Of a DNA stretch of 64,000 bases, positions 50,104-59,174 are shown piece after piece. The notes below the pieces were generated by a model. That model worked only from the letters and a program-made list of their open reading frames with translations, ran no database searches and was not told the DNA's origin. This stretch comes from JAGVSR01 sp963786675 (GTDB lineage Bacteria; Pseudomonadota; Alphaproteobacteria; Rhizobiales; Hyphomicrobiaceae), in NCBI GenBank assembly GCA_963786675.1, contig CAWAZY010000004.1, positions 434,001 to 498,000 of the forward strand, in the 5' to 3' direction. The position numbers were made by a program, and so were the translations under genes. How positions within the stretch are numbered: position 1 is the stretch's first letter; the number at the start of each line of letters is the position of its first letter.

Positions 50104-51412
50104 ATGACTCAAGATCTTGCTGCCCTGGCGAAAGAGCGGGGTATCCGATACTTCATGATCTCCTTCACAGACCTTTTTGGCATGCAGCGTGCCAAGCTGG
50201 TCCCTGCCGCCGCGATCGCGGAGATGCAGCAGGACGGCGCCGGATTTGCCGGTTTCGCCACATGGCTCGACATGACGCCAGCGCATCCCGACATGTTCGC
50301 GCTGCCCGATCCCGCATCTGTCATCCAACTGCCGTGGAAAAAGGAAGTGGCCTGGGTTGCTGGCGACTGCGTGATGGATGACACGCATGTCGACCAGGCA
50401 CCGCGCGTCGTTCTGAAAAAGGTCATGAAGCGCGCGGCCGAAAAGGGCCTCTACATGAGGACCGGCGTCGAGTGCGAATACTTCCTGATCAATTCGGACG
50501 GGACAGGCATTTCCGATAGCAAAGATATCGCGTCAAAGCCCTGCTACGATCAGCAGGCCCTGATGCGCCGCTATGACGTCATCTCGGAAATCTGCGACTA
50601 CATGCTGGAACTGGGCTGGGGCGCCTATCAGAACGACCACGAGGATGCCAACGGCCAGTTCGAGATGAACTGGAATTTCGACGACGCGCTCATTACGGCC
50701 GACCGGCACTCGTTCTTCAAGTTCATGACCAAGAGCATCGCCGAGAAGCACGGATTGCGCGCGACGTTCATGCCCAAGCCCTTCTCCAACCTCACCGGCA
50801 ACGGTTGCCACGTCCATATGTCGGTCTGGGACAAGGACGGCAAGACCAACATGTTCCTCGACAAGACCGACGAGATGGGCCTGTCGCAGCAGGGCTACCA
50901 CTTCCTCGGCGGCATCATGGCTCACGCCGAAGGCATGGCGGCGATCACCAATCCGACCGTGAACTCCTACAAGCGCATCAACGCGCCGCGCACGCTTTCG
51001 GGTGCCACGTGGTCGCCGAATACCGTGACCTGGACCGGCAACAACCGCACCCACATGGTGCGCGTGCCGGGCAAGGGCCGGTTCGAGCTCCGACTTGCCG
51101 GACGGCGCGGCCAACCCGTATCTCCTGCAGGCCGTCGTTCTGGCGGCCGGTCTCAACGGCATCGACAATCGCGCCAACCCGGGGCCGCGCTACGACATCG
51201 ACATGTACCAGCTCGGCCATACGGTGAAAGACGCACCGAAGCTGCCACTGAACATGCTCGATGCCATCCGCTACTTCGACAGGGACACCGTGCTCAAATC
51301 ATCGCTTGGCGACGAGTTCTCTGCCGCCTTCATCAAAATGAAGACGCAGGAATGGAACTCTTATACCTCGCATCTGACCGATTGGGAGCGCTCGCAGACG
51401 CTCGACGTCTAG
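50104..51412 (+). CDS. gmaS: Gamma-glutamylmethylamide synthetase GmaS (type III GS), one frameshift
   Basis: About 436 codons with one extra base removed. It ligates methylamine to glutamate with ATP, the entry step of the N-methylglutamate pathway. GS elements: GVECEYFL (about residue 123), NDHEDANGQFEMNW (about 178), TGNGCHVHMSVW (about 237), NRTHMVRVPGKGRFELR (about 318) and then PDGAANPYLLQAVVLAAGL in the next frame. The break is near 51089-51095 (surplus base after GAGCTCCG). The start ATG at 50104 has GGAG 7 nt upstream. The N-terminus GIRYFMISFTDLFGMQRAK matches GmaS proteins. It follows mgsABC by 86 bp. Confidence 0.88.
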
Positions 51413-51438
51413 CCGCGCGGAGAGCCTGACCTACAAAC

Positions 51439-51475
51439 AACGGCGCAGTCCTCGCGGATTGCGCCGTTTCTCTTT
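51439..51475 (+). terminator. Intrinsic terminator of gmaS
   Basis: AACGGCGCAGTCC pairs with GGATTGCGCCGTT (51439-51451 with 51456-51468; one G-T pair), loop TCGC, then a T-rich run. It lies 27 bp after gmaS and 18 bp before the convergent ubiB end. Confidence 0.8.
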
Positions 51476-51492
51476 GTAGGGCAGCTCGCCGA

Positions 51493-53095
51493 TCAGGGCG
51501 TGATGACACCGGCCTGTCCCAATGCCAGGACGGCAAGCGAGATGGCCGCGATCCAGACCGCAACGGTACGCCAGCGCGACTTGCGCGCGTTCTCGTCTGC
51601 AAGCCGCGCGATGGTTGCCTCGTCCAGCCGCATGCCGCCTTCCGCCATGGCGCCCAGTGCCGCCAGACCGCGCTCGGCGCTGGTCAATACGGCTGGCAAC
51701 TCCGCCGCCAGCTTTGCCAGGATCGAGGCGCTGTCCCCGGCATCCCGCAGCCGTCCCATGACGCCGAGATTGCTTTCGATCCAGTCCTTGGCGATGGGCT
51801 CGGCGGCGACCCACATATTGAGCGACGGGTTCAAGCTGCGCGCAACGCCTTCCACAATCACCATGCTCTTCTGCAGCAGGATCAGCTCAGGCCGCGTCTG
51901 CATGTCGAACACGTCGGTGTAGGCAAACAGCTGGCCGAGCAGATCGGCCATTGAGATTTCGGACGCCGTCTTGCCGTGGATCGGCTCGCCGATCGCCCGC
52001 AGCGCCTGGGCAAAGACTTCGACCGGATGATGCGGCGGCACATAGCCCGCCCAGAAATGCACTTCCGCCGCGCGCCGGTAGTCGCGCGTGATCAGCCCGT
52101 GCAGAATCTCGGCGAGAAAGCGCCGTTCGCGCACACCGAGCCGCCCCATGATCCCGAAATCGACCGCCACCACGATGCCGTTGCGATCGACGAACAGGTT
52201 GCCCTGGTGCATGTCGGCGTGGAAAAAGCCGTCGCGCATCGCATGGGTCAGGAAGGTGCGGATCACCGTCATGCCCAGTGCGTGAATGTCGTGCCCGGCA
52301 GCCTGCAGCGCCGCCTTGTCGCTGATCGGCGTGCCGTCGATCCACTCCGTGACGAGCACGCGCTTGGCCGTCCGGCGCCAATCGACGGCGGGAATTCGGA
52401 AGCCTTCGTCGGATTTCAGGTTCTCGGCCATCTCCGACATCGCGGCGGCCTCGAGGCGGAGATCCATCTCCAGCTCGGTTGTGCGCGCCAGATTTTCCAC
52501 CACGGCCACGGGACGCAGTCGGCGCGACGGCGCATGCCAACGCTCGATGAGGCGCGCGGCAAAAAAGTAGCTGTCCAGGTCGTTCTTGAATCGCCGCTCA
52601 ATCCCCGGACGCAGGATTTTCACCGCAACCGTCCGCCGCTCGCCGTTCTCGATCACAACAGCCTTGTGGACTTGCGCGATGGAGGCAGCCGCGACCGGTG
52701 GGCCAAACTCGGCAAAGTGATCTTCCAGCTTCCCGCCCAGCGCCGCTTCGATCGCCTGGCGCGCTTCGGCCATCGAGAACGGCGCCATGCGGTCTTGCAG
52801 CAAGGCCAGGTCGGCTTGAATCTCGGGTCCAATGATGTCGCCGCGCGTCGCCAGGAACTGACCGAGCTTAATGTAGGACGGTCCGAGCGAGGCCAGGGCG
52901 CCGTGACAGGCGCTTCTCTGGCGGTTGCCCCCAGCGGAACGGCGCCGCGATGGCGCGGATCGGCAGTGTCGCCCAATGGAGCACCTTCAGCGCCAGCGGT
53001 TCCGGCACCATCTTGGGAACCAGACTGACGCTATGGCTGGCGAGCACGAAACCGGCTCGCGCCAGACGCAGCATGTTGGAGATGGCACTGGCCAT
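51493..53095 (-). CDS. ubiB: UbiB-family atypical kinase/ATPase, one frameshift
   Basis: About 534 codons with one extra base removed. ADCK/UbiB kinase-like protein needed for ubiquinone synthesis. It has the characteristic KxGQ-type segment SYIKLGQFLATRGD (about residue 67), AAASIAQVHKA (ATP-loop, about 140), HADMHQGNLFVDRNG (catalytic loop, about 300) and VAVDFGIMGRLG (DFG, about 320). Two hydrophobic segments near the C-terminus (about 505-530) suggest membrane anchoring. The break is near 52896-52904. The start at 53095 gives MASAISNMLRLARAGFVLA. Alphaproteobacterial ubiB usually accompanies ubiE, which is not seen here. Confidence 0.85.
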
Positions 53096-53268
53096 GGGAG
53101 ACTTGCAGCTTTCAGGGAAATTCGCGCGCGATCAACACTTAGCCGACGCACATTGCCGGGTCGGAGCGGGAGGTCAAGGCGGCAGCGTACATGAGGTTGA
53201 CAATTCGCCTTGCGTTGCGCCTGCACCGGACTTCAGTGGCGGCGCAAGCGTGGCCCCTCAGACGGCTG

Positions 53269-54936
53269 TCACGCCCGATTGATCACCTTGAGATCGAATG
53301 CCGCCGCCAACAGGGCACGGGTGTAATCCTGCTTCGGGTTGGCGAAGATCTCCTCCGAGCTGCCGCTCTCCACCACCTTGCCATTGCGCATGACGATGAT
53401 GTCGTTGCACAGCGCGCGGACGACCTTGAGGTCGTGACTGATGAAGAGATAGCCGAGCCCGCGCTTCTTCTGCAATTCGCGCAGGAGATCGACAATTTGG
53501 GCCTGGACACTCTGATCGAGCGCGCTGGTCGGCTCGTCGAGCATAACGAACTTCGGTTCCAGAACCATGGCGCGCGCGATGGCGATGCGCTGGCGCTGCC
53601 CGCCCGAAAATTCATGCGGGTAGCGGTCCATCGAATCGGGATCGAGTTCCACTTCGCCCAAGGCCTTACGCACACGCTCGCGCCGCGCCGCGTAATCAAG
53701 TTCCGGCGTCAGGATCTGCAGGCCTTCCTCGATGATCTGCGCCACCGACAGCCGCGGCGAGAGCGAGCCATAGGGGTCTTGAAACACGACCTGCATTTCC
53801 TTGCGGAGGGGGCGCATCTCCTTGGAATTCAAGCCGTCGATGCGCCGGCCGCGATAGGCAATCGGCCCCTCAGACGAAATGAGACGCAGAAGTGCAAGGC
53901 CGAGCGTGGTCTTGCCCGAACCGGATTCGCCAACAACGCCGAGGGTATCGCCTTCGCGCAACTTGAGCGAAACGCCATCGACCGCCTTGATGTGATCGAC
54001 GGTCTTGCGCAGGAGGCCCCGCTTGATGGGAAACCAGACTTTCAAGTTTTCGGTTTCCACCAGCACCGGCGCGGACGCCGGCGATGGACTGGCCCGCCCC
54101 TTAGGCTCGGATTCGATCAGGTGGCGTGTGTAGGCATGTTTGGGATCGGCAAACAGCTCCTCCGTCCGGCCCTCCTCCACGATCTCACCTGCGCGCATGA
54201 CGTAAATACGGTCTGCCATGCGGCGCACGATGCCCAGATCATGGGTGATGAGAAGCATCGAAAGCCCAAACTCGGCTTTCAGCTCGGCCAGCAGTTCGAG
54301 GATTTGCGCCTGGATCGTGACGTCGAGCGCCGTCGTCGGCTCGTCAGCGATCAGCAGGTCGGGTTCGTTGGCGAGCGCCATGGCGATCATGACACGCTGC
54401 CGCTGGCCGCCCGAAAGCTGATGCGGAAAATCCGCCAGCCGCTTCTCCGCATCGCGGATGCCGACACGTGTCAGGAGTTCGACCACGCGGCGGCGAACCG
54501 CCTGATCGTCCAGACCGCGGTGCACGCGCAAAACTTCGCCCACCTGCTTCTCGATCGAGTGCAGCGGATTGAGCGACGTCATCGGTTCCTGGAAGATGAT
54601 GGAGATGCGGTTGCCGCGCACCTTCTGCATCGCCTCCTCGGACGCCTGCAACAGATCTTCGCCTTCGAACAGAATGGCGCCACCCGGATGCGATGCCGCC
54701 GGGTAGGGCAGGAGCTTCATGATCGATAGGGCCGAGACGCTCTTGCCCGAACCGGATTCGCCGACAAGCGCAACTGTCTCGCCCGGCGCGATGTGGAAGC
54801 TCGCGCCCTTGACGGCGAGCATATCCTTGTCACCGGACCGGAACGCCACCTGAAGATCGCGGACGTCCAGAATTCGCTCCGCGACCGCTTGAGAGGTCAC
54901 TTTGGCTTTGGTTTTGGCCTTGTCACTGTCGGTCAT
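53269..54936 (-). CDS. yejF: Peptide ABC transporter ATPase with two nucleotide-binding domains (YejF)
   Basis: 555 aa. Two ABC domains in one chain: first Walker A GESGSGKSVSAL (about residue 55) with signature LSGGQRQRVMIAMAL (about 170); second Walker A GESGSGKTTLGL (about 338) with signature FSGGQRQRIAIARAM (about 445). It energises import of oligopeptides, including microcin C in E. coli. It is the last gene of yejA-A-B-E-F, 12 bp after yejE. Confidence 0.92.
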   Translation of the reverse strand: MTDSDKAKTKAKVTSQAVAERILDVRDLQVAFRSGDKDMLAVKGASFHIAPGETVALVGESGSGKSVSALSIMKLLPYPAASHPGGAILFEGEDLLQASEEAMQKVRGNRISIIFQEPMTSLNPLHSIEKQVGEVLRVHRGLDDQAVRRRVVELLTRVGIRDAEKRLADFPHQLSGGQRQRVMIAMALANEPDLLIADEPTTALDVTIQAQILELLAELKAEFGLSMLLITHDLGIVRRMADRIYVMRAGEIVEEGRTEELFADPKHAYTRHLIESEPKGRASPSPASAPVLVETENLKVWFPIKRGLLRKTVDHIKAVDGVSLKLREGDTLGVVGESGSGKTTLGLALLRLISSEGPIAYRGRRIDGLNSKEMRPLRKEMQVVFQDPYGSLSPRLSVAQIIEEGLQILTPELDYAARRERVRKALGEVELDPDSMDRYPHEFSGGQRQRIAIARAMVLEPKFVMLDEPTSALDQSVQAQIVDLLRELQKKRGLGYLFISHDLKVVRALCNDIIVMRNGKVVESGSSEEIFANPKQDYTRALLAAAFDLKVINRA

Positions 54937-54948
54937 CGGCTCAGCCCC

Positions 54949-56181
54949 TCACCGGAATGTCTTCTTGGGATCGAGCGCATCGCGCACCGCCTCGCCGACG
55001 AAAATCAGCAGCGACAACATCAGTGCCACCAGAATGAAGCCCGACAACCCGAGCCACGGGGCATCGAGATACTTCTTGCCCTGCAGGAGCAGTTCACCGA
55101 GCGAGGGTGATCCCGGTGGCAGGCCGAGACCCAGGAAGTCGAGGGCCGTCAGCAGTGCCACCGATCCCGACAGCTTGAAGGGCAGGAAGGTGAGCGTCGC
55201 CACCATGGCGTTGGGCAGCAGATGTTTCCACATGATCGTGGTGTCGGACAGACCCAGTGCACGCGCCGCGCGGATGTACTCGAAATTGCGCCCACGCAGG
55301 AATTCCGCGCGCACGATCCCGACCAGCGAGGTCCACTGGAAAGCCAGCAGAACGATGAGGAGCGTCCAGAACCCGGGAATCAGGACCGATGAGATAATCA
55401 GCAGCACGTAGAGTTCTGGAATGGAGGACCAGATTTCCAGGAAGCGCTGGAATATGAGATCGACGCGGCCGCCGAAGTAGCCTTGCACGGCGCCCGCCGC
55501 CACCCCGACGATGGACGCGAGAATGGTCAGGATCAGGCCGAAGACGACAGAGATTCGAAACCCGTAGATGATGCGTGCCAGCACGTCACGCCCCTGGTCG
55601 TCGATGCCGAGCCAGTTGACGTTGCCCAATGCATTGTAGCGCGCCAACTGTTCTTCCGACGCGGGGCAGAGCTTGACGCTGGATGCCCATTGCGGCGGCG
55701 CTGGAAAGCCGATGCCGCTTGGAGTCTCGATCCCATCCTTGGTCTCGGTACACGACCCGTCGGAGCGCGCGCGTGTGGGGTAGTCCTTGTTGATGGTATC
55801 GTAGGAGTAGCCGATCGGTGGCCAGAGCGCCCAGCCGTTCTCCTCGACCTCCTTCAGGATGACCGGATCGCGGTAGTCGGTGACGGCCAGAAACCCGCCG
55901 AATTTCTCCTCGGGGTAGTCGACAAAGACGGGCGTCAGGATCTCGCCCTTGTAGCTCATGATGATGGGCCGGTCGTTCGCCACGAATTCCGCAAACAGCG
56001 AGATGCCGAACAAAACCGAGAAGATCCACAGGCTCCAGTAGCCGCGGCGGTTGGCCTTGAAATTGTCCCAGCGGCGCCGGTTCAACGGCGAGAGTTCATG
56101 GCCGCGCCAGAACATCAGCCGGCCGGCAAGGCTCGGAACGGAGGATTTGGCAGCCGTGGTACCTGCGGGCAGGGCGGTCAT
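54949..56181 (-). CDS. yejE: Peptide ABC transporter permease YejE
   Basis: 410 aa. An N-terminal region (LSPLNRRRWDNFKANRRGYWSLWIF) with one membrane helix, a large periplasmic insertion (about residues 70-190) rich in tyrosine and proline as in YejE, then five further helices with the permease EAA-type loop ARALGLSDTTIMWKHLLPNAM (about 320). It pairs with YejB. It starts 5 bp after yejB. Confidence 0.92.
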   Translation of the reverse strand: MTALPAGTTAAKSSVPSLAGRLMFWRGHELSPLNRRRWDNFKANRRGYWSLWIFSVLFGISLFAEFVANDRPIIMSYKGEILTPVFVDYPEEKFGGFLAVTDYRDPVILKEVEENGWALWPPIGYSYDTINKDYPTRARSDGSCTETKDGIETPSGIGFPAPPQWASSVKLCPASEEQLARYNALGNVNWLGIDDQGRDVLARIIYGFRISVVFGLILTILASIVGVAAGAVQGYFGGRVDLIFQRFLEIWSSIPELYVLLIISSVLIPGFWTLLIVLLAFQWTSLVGIVRAEFLRGRNFEYIRAARALGLSDTTIMWKHLLPNAMVATLTFLPFKLSGSVALLTALDFLGLGLPPGSPSLGELLLQGKKYLDAPWLGLSGFILVALMLSLLIFVGEAVRDALDPKKTFR

Positions 56182-56186
56182 GGTCC

Positions 56187-57306
56187 TCAGACCTCCCGGC
56201 TCTCGAAATCGATCCGGGGATCGACCAGTGTATAGATGAAGTCCGACAGCAGGTTCATCACCAGGCCGACGAGCGAGAAGATGTACAGCGTCGCGAACAC
56301 GACGGGATAATCGCGGTTGATGACGCTTTCAAAGCCGAGCAGCCCCAGGCCATCGAGCGAGAAGATCGTCTCGATCAGCAGCGATCCTGAGAAGAAAGCC
56401 CCAATAAACGCAGAGGGAAACCCGGCGATAATGAGCAGCATGGCGTTGCGGAAGACATGCCCGTAGAGCACTTCCCGCTCGTTGAGCCCCTTGGCGCGGG
56501 CGGTGACGACGTACTGCTTGCGGATCTCGTCCAGGAACGAATTTTTGGTCAGGAACGCCATTGTCGTGAACGTGCCGAGCGCCAGCGCGGTGAGCGGCAG
56601 CGCGAGATGCCAGAAGTAGTCGACGATTTTTCCGAACAACGACAGGTCGTCCCAGTTGTCGGAGAATAGCCCGCGCGAGGGGAACAACTGGAAGAACGAC
56701 GAGCCGGCGAAGACCACCAGCAGCAGCACCGCGACGAGAAATCCCGGCACGGCGTAGCCGATGACGAGGACCGTGCTCGTCCAGGTGTCGAAGCGCTCGC
56801 CGTCGCGCACCGCCTTGCGAATTCCCAGTGGAATGGAGACGAGGTAGGTAACGCAGCGTCATCCACAAGCCGAGCGAAATCGAGACCGGCAGCTTCTCCT
56901 TGATGAGCTCGATGACCGAGATATCGCGGAAGTAGCTGTTGCCGAAATCGAAGACCAGATAGTTCTTCATCATCAGGAAGAAGCGTTCGTGCGCGGGCTT
57001 GTCGAAGCCGAACTGCTTTTCCAGGCTGGCGATGAATTCAGGATCGAGGCCCTGCGCGCCGCGGTACTTGGAGTTCATGGCGTCCGCGCCGCCCTGACCC
57101 GTCTGGGCGCTGGCGCCGCCCGCGCTCAGTTCACCGCCCCCGCCGCCGAAACGCTCGGTCGCGCCGACGCCGGTTCCGGACAGCTGCGCGATCACGCGCT
57201 CGACCGGACCGCCCGGCGCGAACTGGATGATGGCGAATGAAATGAGCATGATCCCGAGCATGGTCGGGAAGATGAGCGCCAGTCGTTTCAGGAGATAGGC
57301 TGCCAT
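56187..57306 (-). CDS. yejB: Peptide ABC transporter permease YejB, one frameshift
   Basis: About 373 codons with one extra base removed. MAAYLLKRLALIFPTMLGIMLISF is the first membrane helix. A glycine-rich periplasmic loop (GATERFGGGGGELSAGG) follows, then the break near 56843-56848 between GLWMTL and VSIPLGIRKAV, and the EAA-type loop VTARAKGLNEREVLYGHVFRNAM in the last third. Forms the channel with YejE. The frameshift would separate N- and C-terminal halves; removal of one base restores the family sequence. Confidence 0.85.
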
Positions 57307-57332
57307 GGCTGATTGCGCTTCGCCTGTTGAGG

Positions 57333-59174
57333 TTATCGTGATTTGAGCTTTGCAGCTTTTGCTTCGTCGTACCACCACGTCGACAAAGCGCCGCGATCAT
57401 ACTTCGGCTTGACCTCCGGCCAGGAGAACTTGCTCCAGAACGCCAGATGGTGGGCCGCCTTGTACCAGTGCGGCACCCAGTAGTGGCCCGCACGCAGCAC
57501 TCTGTCGAGCGCGCGTGTGGTCGCGACAAGCTCGGTGCGCGTTGACGCCTTGACGACGCGGTCCGCAAGCGCGTCCACGGCCGGATCGGCAATGCCCGCC
57601 AAATTGAAGCTGCCGTCCGTTCGCGCCGCTTCCGAACCCCAGAAGTTCTTCAATTCCACGCCTGGGGTCAGCCGCAGACTGTAGCGCTCGATGGTCATGT
57701 CGAAATCGAACGTCTTCATGCGCAGTTCGAATTGCGCCGGATCGACCACGCGGATGCTGGCCGGCACACCGATGCTCTTCAAGTTCTTCACATAGGGCCC
57801 GGCGATCCGCTCGAACGCGGCCGCATCCAAGAGGATCTCAAACTTCAAAGGCTGACCCGCCGCATTCTTCAAGGTCCGGTCGGCGGGATCGATGGTCCAT
57901 CCGGCTTCCTTCAGAAGCGCGGCAGCCTTGCGCAGGTTATCCCGCGGCAGGCCGGAGGCATCGGTCACGGGCGGTGTGTAGGGTTCGGCAAAAACCTCCG
58001 CTGGAAGGCTCTCTCTGAAAGGTTCCAGCAACGCCAGTTCCTCAGGTCCTGGCACGCCGGTCGCCTTCATGTCGGAGTTTTCAAAGAAGCTGGCGGTGCG
58101 CGTATAGAGGCCGAAAAACAGGTTCCGGTTGGACCACTCGAAATCGAAGGCCAGATCGAGCGCCTTGCGCACGCGGACATCCTTGAAGATCTCCCTGCGC
58201 GTATTGAGGAAGAAGCCCTGCGCACCCGAAGGGGTCGCGTCCTGCAACGTCAACCGCTGCACCCGCCCGTCCTTGACCATCGGCTTATCGTAGCCTGTGG
58301 CCCAATCCTTGGAGGTGAACTCCTCGCGAAAATCTATGGTGTTGGCGAACAGCGCTTCGAGTTCGAGATTGCGATCGCGAAAATAATCGTAGCGCACTTC
58401 GTCGAAGTTGAAACGGCCGCGGTTCACAGGCAGGTCCATGGCCCAGTAATCGTCGCGGCGCTCGTAGGACACGTATTTGCCTTGGCTGAAGGCGCCGATG
58501 CGATAGGGCCCAGAGCCTAGCGGACGCTCCAGCGTGGTCGCCTCGAAATTCCGCGTGGCATAATAGGCCCTGGGCAGAACGGGAAGCTGCGCCACATCGA
58601 GCGGCAGTGGCCGCACGAGATCTCCTTTGAAGGTGTAGCGCACGGTGTGCGGATCGAGCGCCACCGCCGTCTCCACATCGCGCAGTGTGATGCGGTACGT
58701 GGGATGTCCCTTGGACTTCAAAGTTTCGAAGGTGAAAACGAGGTCGTCCGCCGTCACAGGGCTGCCGTCGGCGAACTTCGCCTCTTCGCGCAGTTTGAAC
58801 GTGACCGACATGCCATCGGGTGCGACGTCGGCGGATTTCGCGATCAATCCATAAACAGCGTCCGGCTCGTCGAAGGCGCGCACCATGAGGCTGTCGTACA
58901 AGAGCTCAAGACCCTGCGCGCGGTCGCCCTTCAAGATGAACTCATTGAAGCTGTCAAAGGTCAGCCGGCCGCCCGGACCGACTTGCGCCACCTTACCGCC
59001 CTTGGGCGCATCCGGATTGACGTAATCGAAATGCTTGAAGTCGGGCGGGTACTTCAGGTCGCCGAAGATGGACAGACCATGGCGCTCTTCCGCCACGGCG
59101 ATTTCCGCGGTTACGGACGTGGCCAGCACGGCAGCGGTCAGTACCGCAAGGAAGGAAGCGCGCGACACACTCAC
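57333..59174 (-). CDS. yejA: Peptide ABC transporter substrate-binding protein (YejA-like), copy 2
   Basis: 613 aa from a GTG at 59174 that overlaps the stop of the preceding paralogue (GTGA). Signal peptide ASFLAVLTAAVLATSVTAEIAVA at about residues 6-28. SBP_bac_5 fold: HGLSIFGDLKYPPDFKHFDYVNPDAPKGG near the mature start, VTFKLREEAKFADGSPVTADD (about 125-145) and NLAGIADPAVDALADRVV near 535. It captures oligopeptides in the periplasm. It is about as long as its upstream neighbour, with which it shares the DFxHFxxxNPDAPKGG block, so the pair arose by tandem duplication. Confidence 0.9.
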   Translation of the reverse strand: MSVSRASFLAVLTAAVLATSVTAEIAVAEERHGLSIFGDLKYPPDFKHFDYVNPDAPKGGKVAQVGPGGRLTFDSFNEFILKGDRAQGLELLYDSLMVRAFDEPDAVYGLIAKSADVAPDGMSVTFKLREEAKFADGSPVTADDLVFTFETLKSKGHPTYRITLRDVETAVALDPHTVRYTFKGDLVRPLPLDVAQLPVLPRAYYATRNFEATTLERPLGSGPYRIGAFSQGKYVSYERRDDYWAMDLPVNRGRFNFDEVRYDYFRDRNLELEALFANTIDFREEFTSKDWATGYDKPMVKDGRVQRLTLQDATPSGAQGFFLNTRREIFKDVRVRKALDLAFDFEWSNRNLFFGLYTRTASFFENSDMKATGVPGPEELALLEPFRESLPAEVFAEPYTPPVTDASGLPRDNLRKAAALLKEAGWTIDPADRTLKNAAGQPLKFEILLDAAAFERIAGPYVKNLKSIGVPASIRVVDPAQFELRMKTFDFDMTIERYSLRLTPGVELKNFWGSEAARTDGSFNLAGIADPAVDALADRVVKASTRTELVATTRALDRVLRAGHYWVPHWYKAAHHLAFWSKFSWPEVKPKYDRGALSTWWYDEAKAAKLKSR

